A DNA stretch of 64,000 bases from Dipteris shenzhenensis (taxonomy: Eukaryota > Polypodiophyta > Polypodiopsida > Gleicheniales). The position numbers and the translations under genes were made by a program. Of the stretch, positions 46,791 to 59,420 are shown one piece after another. The stretch lies in assembly GCA_047967505.1 (NCBI GenBank), contig CM106538.1; one strand, given 5' to 3'. The notes under the pieces are model-generated. The model ran no database searches. It saw nothing but the letters and a program-made list of their open reading frames with translations, and was not told where the DNA came from. Every line of letters starts with the position of its first letter. Position 1 is the first letter of the stretch.

Positions 46791-47780
46791 ATGCCCTAAC
46801 CATTGTTTGTTTTGATTTAATGGAAAACATTCAGGCTAAAATTGAACAAGATCCCTTCTATGTTTTTATCCTTGACAAGCTTTCCAAGAATCATTCTGAG
46901 AGAGTCAAGGGAAGATTTCACTTAGTAAATGGGAATTTGCATTGTAATGATAGACTTTGTGTGCCTAAACAATCTTCTTTTAAAGCTAAACTTTTGCGTG
47001 AATGTCATGATGCATCATTCTCTAGACATGCAGGATATAACAAATCATATAGCAAGGTGAGAAAGTCTTTCTTTTGGCCTAATTTGAAGAATGATGTCCG
47101 TTGCTATGTTAGGGAATGTTTACATTGTCAATGAGTCAAAATTGAACAACATAGAATACCAGGTCTAATGGAACCCCTAGACATTTCTCTTCGAAAGTGG
47201 GAATCTATTTCAATGGACTTCATCACTAAATTGCCTATTACTAGAGGGGGTTATGATACTATTCTTGTTGTTGTTGATCGTTTGACCAAAATGGCCCATT
47301 TCTTTCCAATGAAAAAGACTGATGGTGCTCTTGAGGTAGCCAAATTATTTGTAAGAGAAATCTTTCGCTTGCACGGTATGCCTAAGAGTATTGTTTCTAA
47401 TAGGGATGCAAAGTTCACATCTAATTTTTAGCATGCTATTACATTTAAATCCATAAGAACTGAACTTAAAATGAGCATAGCATTTCAACTGAAACAAATG
47501 GGGAAACTCAAATAGTAAATTATTTTCTGGAAGACATTCTTAGAATGTATGTTATGAGAAGCAAACTAATTGGATTGAATTCTTATATTTGGGTGAGTTT
47601 GCTTATAATAGTTCATGGCATAGCTCAATCCAAATGACTCCCTTTGAAGCTATATACAGATAAATTATCATTCTTCAGTTAATTTCTCTAATTCTAAGAA
47701 GAAATTTGAAAATTTAAAACAAATGCTTGAGAGGATGGATGAGGAAGTCAAACACATCTGACATTGTATCAAAAGCAAAG
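46790..47780 (+). pseudogene. gypsy integrase relic
   Basis: The zinc-binding HHCC region lies at 46980-47134, with ECHDASFSRHAGYNKSYSKV and CYVRECLHCQ. The catalytic core at 47168-47431 has [11 protein letters not shown] and [16 protein letters not shown], in which the usual SDRD reads SNRD. Sequence resembling the rest of the core continues in broken frames to about 47700. The tail is missing. Confidence 0.82.
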
Positions 47781-47799
47781 TAGAAAAATTTGAATTTGT

Positions 47800-48000
47800 G
47801 ATTCGAAAAAATCGAGAAAATCACTCGAATGATGCGAATGGAAGAAAAAATCGTTAGAAAAACGGTGACACGTCATGTTTTTTATATAAATCGCCATGTC
47901 ATCACCACATATTCATACGAAGAACTTTTATTCATACAAATAAAGTATTCATACAAATAATCTTATATTAGGACGAATACGTTCCTTCGATTTTGCATAT
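47800..48000. repeat. TATTCATACGAA/ATTCGAAAAAATCG repeat next to gypsy truncation
   Basis: Contains GATTCGAAAAAATCGAG, AAAATCACTCGAAT and several copies of ATTCATACAAATAA, related to 7040-7262 and likewise at the broken edge of a gypsy fragment. Confidence 0.6.
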
Positions 48001-48129
48001 AATCTCATTGTTTGCCAATTTTTCTTATCTCACGCTTGGTTCCTCAGCAGAGCATAAGAGATCTAAAACGGAAAAGAAGGAGAATGGTCCTCAAGGTTGT
48101 GAAAGCAATCTAGAAGGTTTGAAATAAGA

Positions 48130-49790
48130 TAGATTTTTGTTAGAGAGCTTAATAACATAGATTTTTGTTAGAGAGCTTTAGGATTTTATTTTGAGTTCCT
48201 AAGATCCCTTGTTTGGATTTTGGTTTTGGTCTTTTCTTTTCTTTGTTGGAGTTCTAGGTTCTCTTTATTGAGTTCCTTTGATCTCTTGTCATAAAAATAT
48301 TTTAGATATTTATGTGTTTGAAATTGGTTTGTGGAAGTTCTAGGTTCTCTTTATTGAGTTCCTTCGATCTCTTGTGATTAAAAAAAATTTAGATATTTAT
48401 GTGTTTGAAATTTGTTTGTGGGAGTTCTAGAATCTCCATGTTGAGTTCCTTAGATCTCTTGTGATAAAATTTTTTTGTGAGAGTTTGAGGATCTCCTTGT
48501 TGAATTCTTTAGATCTCTTGTGAGAAATATGTTTGTTTCTGTGTCTATAAAATTTGTTTGTGGGAGTTTTAAGATCTCCTTGTTGAGTTTCTTAGATCTC
48601 ATGTGAATAGACTTTTGTACGTGGGAATTCTAGGATCTCTTTGGAGTTCCTTAGATCTCTTGTGAGAAATATGTTTGTTTTTGTGTCTATGAAATTTTTA
48701 GTTTTAAGATCTCCTTGTTGAGTTTCTTAACTCTCATGTGAATAGATTTTTGTACATGGGAATTCTAGGATCTCTTTGGTGAGTTCCTTAGATCTCCTGT
48801 GATAAATGGGCTTGTTTTTGTGTTTATGAAATTTGTTTGTGGGAGTTTTAAGATCTCCTTGGGATCTCTTTGGTGAGTTCCTTAGATCTCTTGTGATAAA
48901 TGGGCTTGTTTTTGTGTCTATGAAATTTGTTTGTGGGAGTTCTAAGATCTCCTTGTTGAGTTTCTTAGATCTCATGTGAATAGATTTTTGTATGTGGGAG
49001 TTCTAGGATGTCTTTGGTGAGTTCCTTTGATCTCTTATGATAAATGGGCTTGTTTTTGTGTCTATTAAATTTGTTTGTGGGAGTTCTAAGATCTCCTTGT
49101 TGAGTTTCTTAGATCTCATGTGAATAGATTTTTGTACGTGGGATTTCTGGGATCTCTTTGGTAAGTTCCTTAGATCTCTTGTGATAAATGAGCTTGTTTT
49201 TGTGTCTATGAAATTTGTTTGTGGGAGTTGTAGGATCTCCTTACTGAGTTTCTTAGATCTCATGTGAATAGATTTTTCTACATGGGAGTTCTAGGATCTC
49301 TTTGGTGAGTTCCGTAGATCTCTTGTGATAAATGGGCTTGTTTTTGTGTCTATGAAATTTGTTTGTGGGAGTGCTAACATCTCCTTGTTGGGTTTCTTAG
49401 ATCTCTTGTGAATAGGTTTTTGTACATGGGAGTTCTAGGATCTCTTTGGTGAGTTCCTTACATATCTTGTGATAAATGGGCTTGTTTTTGTGTCTATGAA
49501 ATTTGTTTGTGGGAGTTCTAAGATCTCCTTGTTGAGTTTCTTAGATTTCATGTGAATAGATTTTTGTATGTGGGAGTTTAGGATCTCCTTGTTGAAATCC
49601 TTAGGTCTCTTGTGAGAAATGGGCTTGTTTTGGTGTCAATGAAATTATTAAATTAGTTTGTGGAAGTTTTAAATCTCCTTGTTGAGTTCCTTAGATCTCT
49701 TGTGGGAATTTTTGTATGTGGGAGTTTTAGGATCTTCTCGTTGAGTTCCCTAGACCTCATGTGAGAAATATAATTTTATTGTGTTTGTAT
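48130..49790. repeat. Tandem repeat of about 143 bp
   Basis: About ten units of a GT-rich repeat. Landmarks are GATAAATGGGCTTGTTTTTG (near 48801, 48894, 49040, 49328 and 49472; a variant with GAGC near 49182) and TTCTTAGATCTCATGTGAAT. Most spacing is about 143 bp, with one short unit of about 93 bp. Early units (48130-48600) are more diverged. Open frames on the minus strand are by-products. Confidence 0.9.
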
Positions 49791-50123
49791 TCTCACACTT
49801 TCTTTAAATGAATATGTAATATTCTTTCAATAGAATGTGAAAGAATACAAAGAGTTTAAAAGTGCATGAATTGAAAATTTTTAAAGTTATTAGAAGAGTT
49901 TTCTCATTCTTACACTTTCTTTTGAATGAATATTTAATGTTCTTTCAATAGAATGTGAATTATTTTAAAAGAGCGTGATTGAATGACAATTAATATATTG
50001 CATGCTTAAATGTGTTTTTCAAAGGATATGTGTTGTTTTTTATAAAATGTGTATTGCAATATGTTTCTATTGTCTACTCAAATTAGTTTTTTTTGCATTT
50101 TGTTTTTGGCAACTTTAATAGCA
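49791..50123. other. AT-rich spacer before hAT copy B
   Basis: Contains a near-repeat of TTCTTTCAATAGAATGTGAA (about 49820 and 49930). It may include the 5' end of the hAT element; no terminal inverted repeat was recognised. Confidence 0.45.
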
Positions 50124-52222
50124 TGGTGCACGGCAAGATTTGGTCATACATGACGGAGATACAAAAAGTACATGCCTCGGTGTGTTTCTTATAGTGTAAA
50201 TATTGTGGACACAAATTCACATGTGGTTCTACTCGCATCAAGCAACATTTTCTTGGAATAGGCAGTGACGTTGGAGCTTGCACATGCACTCCCCATCTGA
50301 TGTTCTTCGGTTATGCAAATCATATTTAGAGAAAGTGAAGAAAGTGGTTAATCCGACCCTAATAAGAAATTCTGCAAATCAACAAGATGCGAGCATTGAG
50401 GTTGATGAGACGGTTGAAGGAGAAGCACCAATAAATGCGAGGAGTGTATCCATACATGAAGGTGATGTATATATGCTAGCAAGCACAGGTGAGCTTTGAT
50501 GCGACTAATTTCTGTCAGGTAAAGAAGAGAGAAAAGGGAGAACAACCTTCTATGGAGGATGGATTTCTTCGACAAAAAGTGCATGAAGGGCACTAACGAT
50601 GGAAAGAAGCATTTGTTAAAAATGGTATACCATTCAATGTCATGAGAAATGAGACGTTTCATAATGCCTTGAAATCATGTGCTAGACCATGATTTATTTT
50701 GCAAGATTATAATAAAATGCATACCGATCATCTTGATAGAGTCAAACAAATTGTGGTGGATTGCTTGGAAAAAAAGATATTGGACTTTATTCCTATATAT
50801 GGGTGCACTCTTGCGTTTGATGGATGGACTAGCAAGCAGGCCAGACCCTTGATAAATGTAATGTGCATTACTCCCAAGGGAACTATGTTTTTGGAGAACA
50901 TTGATATATCTCTAAAAGAAAAAAATTTTGCATATGTTGTAAAAATATACGAAAGAGCAATTCGTAAAGTTGGTGGCAGTGAGAATGTTACTACATTATT
51001 AATAGATAATGCATCGAATTACAAGACCGCAGGTGAGATGGTCATGGCAAAGTATCCCACTCTGACATGGGTGCCATGTGGCGCTCTTACTCTCAACTTA
51101 TTGTTGAAGGATATTGGACAAGTGCCATTTGTGCAACCAGTACTACAAGATGCTAACATCGTAGTGAGTTTTATAAAGAGTCATTAATACTTGCATGCAG
51201 TATTCAGAGAGCACTCTGTGATGCAACTCAAGCAATTTTGTCAAACTAGATTTGCCACTTCTTTCCTAGTTCTTGCTAGATTGTTGGAACTACGTCAAGC
51301 TTTAGTTGAGACTGTTGCTGATAGACGATGGGTGAATTGGCTAGAAAAAAAGATGCAGTATGCAAGACTAGGCTCTAAATGTGTACATCTTGTACAATCA
51401 TCTCTATTTTGGAAAAATGTTAAAAGAAGAAAAGAAGGTGTAGAGCCATTTGTACCAGTATTGAGGATGGTTGATGTTGATGCCTTTGTTATGGCTAAAG
51501 TGTATTGGAAGATGTCAGAAGCAATACGACAAGTTAAAGAATTTGTGCACTTTGCTCCTAGGGAGAAGCAACAAGTGGTATATCTGGCCGATAAGATATG
51601 GAAGCAAATGCACACCCCTTTGCATGGAGCTGCATTTGCAGTACATCCACAATATCAAATGCATGCTCAATCATAGAATCTTAAAGTGATAAGTAACTTT
51701 CGAGAGGTTTGTAAAATGTTACTTCTTGGAGATCAAGGAAAACTGGCCTACCAGCAACGACTGAGATATACGAATCGCAAAGTCTCTTTTGGAGATCCTT
51801 GGAATCTTGATGCTATTAAGACGACTATTGCACCTACTTGGTCGAAGGAATATGGTGGAGAGACATTGGAGTTAGAGCATGTTGCAACTCGTGTGCTCTC
51901 TATTGCTGCATCATTGGGTACATGTGAGCGAAATTGGAGTGCATACGATTTTATACATCCTAAGAGATGCAGTTGCTTAAAGCCATCAAGAGCTGTAGAT
52001 TTGGTATTTTGCTTTGGAAATCTATGATTGTTGAAAGGATTTGATATTGCGGCTAGGGCAGTAAGCGAAGCCGTTGTAATGAGAATTGCTAGACAACGAT
52101 TGACCATAGAATTAGTTGCTGAGGGTGCATTCAGTGAAGAGGAAGATGAGCTTGAGCTACTCAGTGACAATAGCAAAGTCGAAGAGATATACGATATTGT
52201 ATCTATGTTGAATGCAATATAG
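50124..52222 (+). pseudogene. hAT transposase relic, copy B (better preserved)
   Basis: hAT transposase with BED zinc finger, DUF659 core and C-terminal dimerisation domain. The BED region starts near 50124 (KIWSYMTEIQKVHASVCFL), a TAG, then CKYCGHKFTCGSTRIKQHF. From 50699 to 52222 the core lies in one frame broken by only three stops (TAA 51185-51187, TAG 51674-51676, TGA 52025-52027). Key motifs are LAFDGWTSKQARP, LIDNASNYKTAGEMV, MVDVDAFVMAKVYW and ATRVLSIAASLGTCERNWSA with YDFIHPKR. The TAA is shared with copy A. At the other two positions copy A has sense codons, so those stops arose after the duplication. Confidence 0.9.
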
Positions 52223-52649
52223 AGTGATAGAAGAATATGATAGGTGATAGAAGCGGTGGATGAAGCTCTAATTATATCGGATATAATGTTGTATGCGAGG
52301 GGATGGATGGGAGAATATGTCAAGCGATGGGAGAGCACATATGCTCGTCTCCTTTTGTATTGAAATCTAGAACCTTACGGTCTACAAGCTATATTGTGTT
52401 GTAATTATTGAGATTGTTGATGATTTTGGTATACGTAATAGTTAGAGACAATCTTGTGATTTGCAAATACTTTTAAGGCAACATCGAAGGGAACATTAGA
52501 AAGTTGGAAAGAATAAGCGAATATGCACAATTGAAGTTTATATTTTCAAGTCTCAAGGGTTGATCTAGCTATTATGTCTACTAATTCATGTCGATATATT
52601 TTAATATTTTTGCATTAACTTTACAAGTCCACCTAATCCATTGAAAACC

Positions 52650-53035
52650 ACGTAAATCACTTATACCACTTAGTTCACTTAAATAACTTGGTCCACTTAA
52701 ATCACTTAGTCCACTTAAATCACTTATACCACTTAATTCACTTAGATCACTTAAATCCATAGAAAATTACTTAAATCAATTATACCACTTAGTTCACTTA
52801 GATCACTTTAATCACTTAAGTCACTTAAATCACCTAGTCCACTTAGATCACTTATACCACTTAAATCACTTAGTCCACTTATATCACTTATACCACTTAA
52901 TTCACTTAAATCACTTAAATCACTTAGTCCACTTAAATCACTTAAGTCACTCAAATCATCTAGTCTACTTAGATCACTTATACCACTTAAATCACTTAGT
53001 CCACTTAACTCACTTATATCACTTGAACCATCGTT
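52650..53035. repeat. 9-bp satellite (CACTTAAAT type), copy B
   Basis: Same 9-mer satellite as 2440-2800 with several units gained around 52910-52960. Confidence 0.9.
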
Positions 53036-56000
53036 GCAGAAGAAGAGTATTATAAAGTTATATATGAAGTTTACAATGCACATAATTATGTAGTAGCATC
53101 CACATCTACCATTCCCTGAGTGCTTGGTCCTGCTCCCTGCGAATCTATATTAGTGAGTGCGAGTGAGAGTGAGATTATTCTTCCATTTATGATTTTATCA
53201 TCTTGAGTGAGAGTGAGATTCATTGAAACACCTTAGTGTGAGTGAGAGTGAGAGTGAGAATAGCTCGAGGGTGGTTGGGCAGTACATGGAGTATTGTGAC
53301 TCCAGGATTGATTGTAAACAATTTTGATTCAATAGAAAGTCTCCTTCTATTGTATTTCAAATTTCTCCTTCTCTCTATAGAATCAATATTGATTTCAAGG
53401 TTCGGAGCATCTCAAGTAATTACTGAAATTAATAGAAGTATTGTTCATGATCTCATGATGTTCATGTGTTGTTCAATGCCATTAATGTCTTATCTCATCT
53501 CATTTTATTTGAAGTGTAAGTAAAAATGACATCTCATATAATTATTGAATGTAAGTTTAAGTGTAATGTTGTGCTACTTTTTTAATAGTGAATATCTTAT
53601 GTCAAGCACTTGGTAGCAAATCTTTCACTTTGCTTTAAAAATTATGTATAAAATGTCTCATATCCTGAAGCACAATAATTATACGAGTCAAATTCTAAAC
53701 CACTATATTTTCTCTCTTTACTATTATCGTCATCTCGTTTCCAGTCTCTCTCATCTGTGTTTTCTCATCTTTAGTGCTATCTTCATCTCCTTTCCAATAT
53801 CTTCTCCCATTTCTACTCGCATAGTCGGTTCAATTGTCATGATGTTTATGTGTTGTGCAATGCCATCAATGTCTAATCTCATCTCATATTATTTTAAATG
53901 TATGCTAAAACGTCATCTCATATAATTATTGAATGTAACTTTAAGTGTAATATTGTGCTACTTTTTAAATTGTGAATATCCTATCCCAATAACTTTATAG
54001 AAAATATTTCACTTCAATTAATAATTATATATAAAATGTCTCATATCTCAAAGCACAATAATTATACAAGTCAAATTCTAAACCACTATCATCCATATTG
54101 TCTCTCTCTCTTTATTGTTATCATCTCCTTTCCTATTTCTCTCATCTATGTTTTCTCTTCTATAGTGTTAATCTTCATCATGGATGTTTTTATTAAAGGT
54201 ATATTTATATATTAATATAAAACACCAACAAAAGTTTATAGAGCTATTTTGGCAGTTCTTCTCTCATATTTCTACTTGCATATTCAGTTCAGTTCTCCTC
54301 TCCTATTTCTACTTGCATACTTCTCCTCTTGAAATTATCAATTTTGTTGAGCTTTCAATCAACAACTTATCGTGGAATGCTGGGAATAAAAGACATCGAG
54401 AGGAGTGAAAGAGGCAAGGACCATTGACAGAAGATGAGAAAGGTGAGTTTGCTTTGCAGAAGCAGCTTGAGAAGGGAGAGCATGAGAAGATAAGACATTG
54501 CAGAGAAGAGCTATGAAAGTACTCTTCAACAAGAGAAGAGCTTGCACGTCTATTTGAAGAGGTCTTATAAAGTCATGTGTTCTCAGAAATATTCAGTATA
54601 CTAAGCTAAAAGTACTAGGAATAAACAAGAAGCATTGAAAGAAAGAATGTTTGATTCTTTGTGCATCTTTTTATATTATAATTAAATTGATGAAGATGAA
54701 ATAAATAATGTAGAGGATTGTGTAACCCGTGAGACAGAGATGGCAAATACGATGGCAGCATTGTAGCTTATGTCTACTACTATAAGGTGTTTTTGGACAC
54801 CATATGGCTTTGCGATTTACTTGTACTTGGATCCCTCAATTATGTCATAAACTACTTTCACAAATGTGAAGAACTCTTTTTTTAATGTACTCTAGTTTTA
54901 ATAACATGTCACGTTAGTTTTCTTAATTTGAATTTTCTTTAGCTTACTTTTTGCTTGATAGTTTGTTCCAAGAGCCGCTTTTTTTTCCCATTTTTTATCC
55001 AAAAGTACCTCAAAAAACAAATTTGGACAATGCACCACTCCAAAATTAACGAAATAAGGATCACTCATGAGTGCTCATCAATCTACAATAATGAAAATAG
55101 TAAATGTGTTTAGCATTAATTCCTATAGTAAGTGCACGCATCATCTTCACATTTCATGATTCATCATGCTAGCCCTTCCCTACCACATCAAGCTACCATC
55201 TTTGGCCTAAGAGAATCCAACTCTAGAAACAGGCTCGACAATAATCTATGATGCTATAATTTAAGCTTGTCTCCATTGTGATGTAAACTTCTTTGGATGT
55301 GAAATTTGTTTCCTCAATTTTAAGTTTACCCCATCGCAATACATGTTTTTATTAATTGTAATTTTACCAGTCCCAAAAATTTTGAATGTCAAAACCAGTT
55401 GATGGATTTTTACCATGTGCATCAAACAACTTCATCCCTATTCTAGGAATGCAGCTCGTTCAAGACAAATTCCAATCCATATGCTCATCCAAGCTATTCA
55501 GCAAGACTTCTCCCACCTATTAACAAAAATCATTTACGTTAACTATGGAATACTTCATCTCTCCTTCACTAGTTCTCTTAGAGAAAGCACTTCAGGGTCA
55601 AAAACTCCAGAAACTTGCAACGATTTGCATTAAGATGATAAGCCTTGGACATCAGTCCTCTCACATATGGCAAAAGGAATGATTGAAGCACGGCAACAAT
55701 TTTCTAAATCTCAAAATCCCTAGGAAGCCACGCACTTGTAGCTTATACTAAGTCCCTACAGGTTCATTGGCCAGCTTCTTAGAATCGCAAGCAACTATTT
55801 CAATCCAGTGTCAAGTATCAATGAAAGAGCTTGATTAGTAAAAAACAACAATTTAGGGAAGGACTCTTCTATTCAAGGTTGGTAGCATAGGCAATTGATC
55901 CCAATGAGCAATGATACAAATATTTTTGTAAGGCAACAAAAAATAGATTCTGGCATTTAAGCTCGAAGTCCCGAATTATACCTTCTTCAAGTATTATTCT

Positions 56001-56628
56001 AGATTGTGATAGTTCCAAACATTTTAATTTTGAAATCTTTGCTTCTCTTCCACTACTCCCCGTGAAAGCTTTTCTAATGATAGTAAAAAATATAAGGCCC
56101 GAGTGGAATACAACAACTATATGCCAAACATAGCTCATTTTCTTGACATTTCGTGATCAACAGCTAGAATAAAATAACATAGCACCTGAGATTAGGGAGA
56201 AGGGGAAGGACCACGTATGAAGGGGGTGGGGGACCATGTATGAAGGGTATTAAAGAAGTAGGGACGTCTTGAAGGGGGAGAAGGGGAAGGACCACCTGAG
56301 ATTGGGGACAAGGGGAAGGACCCTAACCTGCATTACCTTTAATAGAAACTCCTCCCCTCCCCCATTTATCCCTTACTTTAATCATGACCTTTCCCTCTTC
56401 CTTTTCACCCCTTTCTTTTCTCCACAACTAATTAATAGGAATTTTGATTTAAAGTTCTCTAGGGTCACATATTTGGACTCCATAATTTATATAGTGGCCT
56501 ACAACCTCAAACACATTTGTCGAAGCACACAACCAAATGCAATTAGAGAATGCACAGCTATTTTCAACATGGCCATTATCAAGGTGAAAGAACTAAGAAG
56601 CATTGAAGATGAGCAGCTAGCTATTTAA
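53036..56628. other. Non-coding duplicated DNA of copy B
   Basis: Matches copy A 8348-12230. It contains the deletion join (near 53157), the doubled 387-bp repeats (53450-54130), the empty MITE site (56000-56015) and G-rich repeats at 56190-56325. No gene recognised. Confidence 0.55.
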
Positions 56629-56692
56629 AGTCTTTGCACAATGTCTTAATATCATTCTATTTTAAGTCTTTGCACAATGTCTTAATATCATT
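56625..56692. repeat. Small tandem duplication specific to copy B
   Basis: AGTCTTTGCACAATGTCTTA plus 12 following bases occurs twice in direct repeat here. Copy A near 12231 has one copy. Confidence 0.85.
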
Positions 56693-57424
56693 CTGGCACC
56701 ATATTGCTCGGGATAGCCTTCACTTAAATCACTTGGAACGTTTTGGTTTCCATATCAAGAGAACCACTTGCATTGCTCAAACACGTTGGATCCAAACACC
56801 TCCATTCAAGCAAGTTGCAGCGAAAACGTGCATCGATAGGCATTTAAAGTTAAGACTTTTAGAAAGATACCATATTGGCAGCGAGCAATGGAATAATAAA
56901 TAAAGTGGCCAATATGTTCTGGAAAGTTACATTCAGAATGGCTTTATTAGTAGTCTCAACTGAATTAGAGAAGCATTGTTTGAGAACTGCTGTAATAAGT
57001 GACCAGCGTCTCTGCAATCAATGTCTTGCTAGGGAACTCTTCAAGTCTCCACACTCAAAAGGTGGAGGAGATCTGCATATTACAGACAGAAAAAGTATCC
57101 ATATCAACGTCACATCGAGCTTTTAACATCCGTATATGCGTCCGGTTTTTCAAAGCTGGCATTGCTCTGAAAAAGAGAAACTGGAGCAGTTGTGGATCAC
57201 ATCTGCGGAACGCTTGAATCGAAGAAAGAATGCACAAAACGGCACAAAACAAACAAATCACGTACATGATTGCACACGCAACAGCTGCATGTCGAGGGGC
57301 AATGCCTACGCCGAGTACCTGTTGCAAGCTCTTGTGTTTGCAAGAATTGGAGTCAAGGCTACAGCCAAAGTTGTAAGTCTGCATACAGTTGGACAGGCAT
57401 TAAATAGAGCAGCACTGAAGATTC

Positions 57425-59128
57425 TTACAACCGGAAAGGCTGTTCGGAAGAGGCAAACCTTTGAATCTGTCTTCCTCCAATGCGAGTCCTCTCATTCCTC
57501 CCGAGGGTTGCCCCATGTTCATGTCTTTGGTCCTTTACGGAGATGTGTTCCTCCATTAAACCTGACAAAATGTGATCTGAAATGCTAATGCCATTTGCAG
57601 CATTGCAATCGTCGCCACCGTCTCGTACCACAGATGCTTTCGATTCCGAAAAAACCTCCACATCTTCAATTGATGTATTGCTACTTGTCTCCCCTTGGTT
57701 GGTTTGTGTTTGTCCATGCTCCGGATTCTCCTCCACTTGCTTTCTGCACAACAAATGCTCCTGGAAAAAATGAATGACAGGCAGTAGTTCCTCTTCGTAT
57801 ACACCCGTGGAGTCTCTGGCTTCCTTATAGGGCCATGCAAAATCTGCAGATGCATGGGAAGCAGCTTCTGTAGTTGCGTTGGTTAAGCCTTCCTCAACAA
57901 CACTTTCCATCCATTCCCAGAAGATGCTCTCATGTTTCACCGACTCAAGGATGCAATCCTTGAGCAACTTATCCGCTTGCAAGGCTTGACTATGCCTCAG
58001 TTGATCATCTTTATGTTGAAGGAGATGTACCTCATATTGGCTGTAAGGTCTTCCAACAGGATGTGAAATGTTCCTGTCGATTTGTATCTGATTGAGCTGT
58101 TGAGCAAGCTTCTCTTTACAGTGCCGCAAAGAGTGGAGGCTCTTTATTGCAACCTGTACTTTCCCATACAAAATTAAGGCCCGTTGAGCCCTAGCTGCCG
58201 CTCTTTTTTTTGAGTCACCCTCATCGGTGAGTGAATTGAGCACTTTGCTTACATATGCTTGGGCTCCATCTCGTGCCTGTCCACCTATCTTCAAGGCCTC
58301 ATCGCACGAGGATACATCTGCTGGATATGGTGGCAAAAGAGCCTTTGATATAGCCAGCAACAGCGGTTCTATCTGTCTCTTCCGAGCCCTTCGAAACACG
58401 TCGGAATAAGAAACTAACCACGCCAGGGCCAGTAGCAAATGGCGGCTTTGCTTTTTGCTACGACAAAGCGGGAAGACGGGAGATTGGGGCGGATATGCCC
58501 ATAAGGCCATGTAGGATTTTACAAAGGAAAGTTTTCGATCCGCACATTCTGTATCGCTGCCCTCTTCCGTCGATTCGCTAGGGTCGGTTCTGCTTTGGTG
58601 CAAGGCGAACTCCGAGCTGACGTTCTTCGAATTGTGATCTCGCTTCTCCAATCTTTCTTGCTTCGATGCTACGGTGGAGCTCCGATCGTGCGTCCTTGAA
58701 AGCGCTGTAGGTGCAGCTTTCTTGAGGGTGCGTATCTTCTTTTTATCTGAACTCCCCACGGGAGCTTTGCTGACAGGATGAATAGGCTGCGGACAGGGAT
58801 TTGCTGCGCTCTCCTTCTCGACTACGAAGTTGGGCTCATCACATTCCACAGGCACGTCTACAACATCTTCGATGCCGCTAAAAAACATGCCGTTTCCTGG
58901 GAGGCTAGACAAGCGAGAAGTGGTGGGACTCGAAGGGAAGGAGGCAAGGTTGAGAGCGACAAGGTCGTGAAGAGCCTCTAGAAGGCAAGCAGATGCAGAT
59001 GGGTGGTTGAATTTGGCTCTCCTGATGTGTTCCGGCGAGGGAGCGCGGACTCCAAGGGATTGCAAAAGGCCACACAGATACTCGACGCTACTTTTGACGC
59101 TTCTGGGCGGAGTGGTGACGCTGCCCAT
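57425..59128 (-). CDS. TEDC1-like protein (tubulin epsilon and delta complex protein 1)
   Basis: Intact 567-codon frame with no intron, ATG at 59126-59128 in a favourable CCATGG context. Near the N-terminus is RRAKFNHPSASACLLEALHD. After a Ser/Lys-rich, probably disordered stretch comes RHLLLALAWLVSYSDVFRRA, then a polar helix with ILYGKVQVAIKSLHSLRHCK, and near residue 410 ESIFWEWMESVVEE. This order fits TEDC1, which acts with delta- and epsilon-tubulin and TEDC2 to stabilise centriolar triplet microtubules. In plants such a role makes sense only where sperm are flagellated. The C-terminal 120 or so residues are low in complexity. The gene is GC-richer than its surroundings. The copy at 23840-24875 is broken. 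The assignment is by motif memory, without alignment; a further 3' exon cannot be excluded. Confidence 0.72.
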   Translation of the reverse strand: MGSVTTPPRSVKSSVEYLCGLLQSLGVRAPSPEHIRRAKFNHPSASACLLEALHDLVALNLASFPSSPTTSRLSSLPGNGMFFSGIEDVVDVPVECDEPNFVVEKESAANPCPQPIHPVSKAPVGSSDKKKIRTLKKAAPTALSRTHDRSSTVASKQERLEKRDHNSKNVSSEFALHQSRTDPSESTEEGSDTECADRKLSFVKSYMALWAYPPQSPVFPLCRSKKQSRHLLLALAWLVSYSDVFRRARKRQIEPLLLAISKALLPPYPADVSSCDEALKIGGQARDGAQAYVSKVLNSLTDEGDSKKRAAARAQRALILYGKVQVAIKSLHSLRHCKEKLAQQLNQIQIDRNISHPVGRPYSQYEVHLLQHKDDQLRHSQALQADKLLKDCILESVKHESIFWEWMESVVEEGLTNATTEAASHASADFAWPYKEARDSTGVYEEELLPVIHFFQEHLLCRKQVEENPEHGQTQTNQGETSSNTSIEDVEVFSESKASVVRDGGDDCNAANGISISDHILSGLMEEHISVKDQRHEHGATLGRNERTRIGGRQIQRFASSEQPFRL

Positions 59129-59420
59129 GGATCCTCAATCATCAGCAGGATGCGTACTGTTGCGCTTCTGCAGATCGATTCCTCTTATGTTAACTCCTGC
59201 TCTGATCTTCCGAATCATATTCACGCTGAGCTTGAGAATACGATCTTGCCAGTAACAATCAAGCCGATCTTGCCCGTAACAATCTGCTGCTCACGAATCA
59301 CAATCACAAGTCACGTTGTTTAAAATTCACGATCATCGACTCCAATGCATGCAAAAACCAGTCACGTGAGGGCATTTGATCGTTAATGAAAGGGGCACCA
59401 AAAACCTGGGTTTAATAATT
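59129..59420 (-). promoter_or_regulatory. Presumed promoter and 5'-UTR of the TEDC1-like gene
   Basis: Sequence upstream of the ATG, conserved nearly base for base in copy A (24876-25165), with CAGTCACGTGAGGGC including a CACGTG G-box. No clear TATA box was identified. Inferred from position only. Confidence 0.35.

Larger units (their letters stand above)
43578..47780 (+). mobile_element. Ty3-gypsy retrotransposon relic, truncated at both ends
   Basis: Plus-strand remains in canonical gypsy order: gag, zinc knuckle, protease, reverse transcriptase, RNase H, integrase. No LTR was found: the left side abuts the DUF7869-like relic and the right side ends before the integrase tail. Many stops and frameshifts. 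The missing integrase tail is the part that survives, from another copy, at 7264-7738. Confidence 0.9.

Noticed and set aside
48727-49263. Lys/Ile-rich repeat proteins on the minus strand
   Set aside because: By-product of the 143-bp tandem array.
57136-57588. 150-codon plus-strand frame opposite the TEDC1-like gene
   Set aside because: Mostly antisense to the 3' end of the gene and its flank; no family resemblance.
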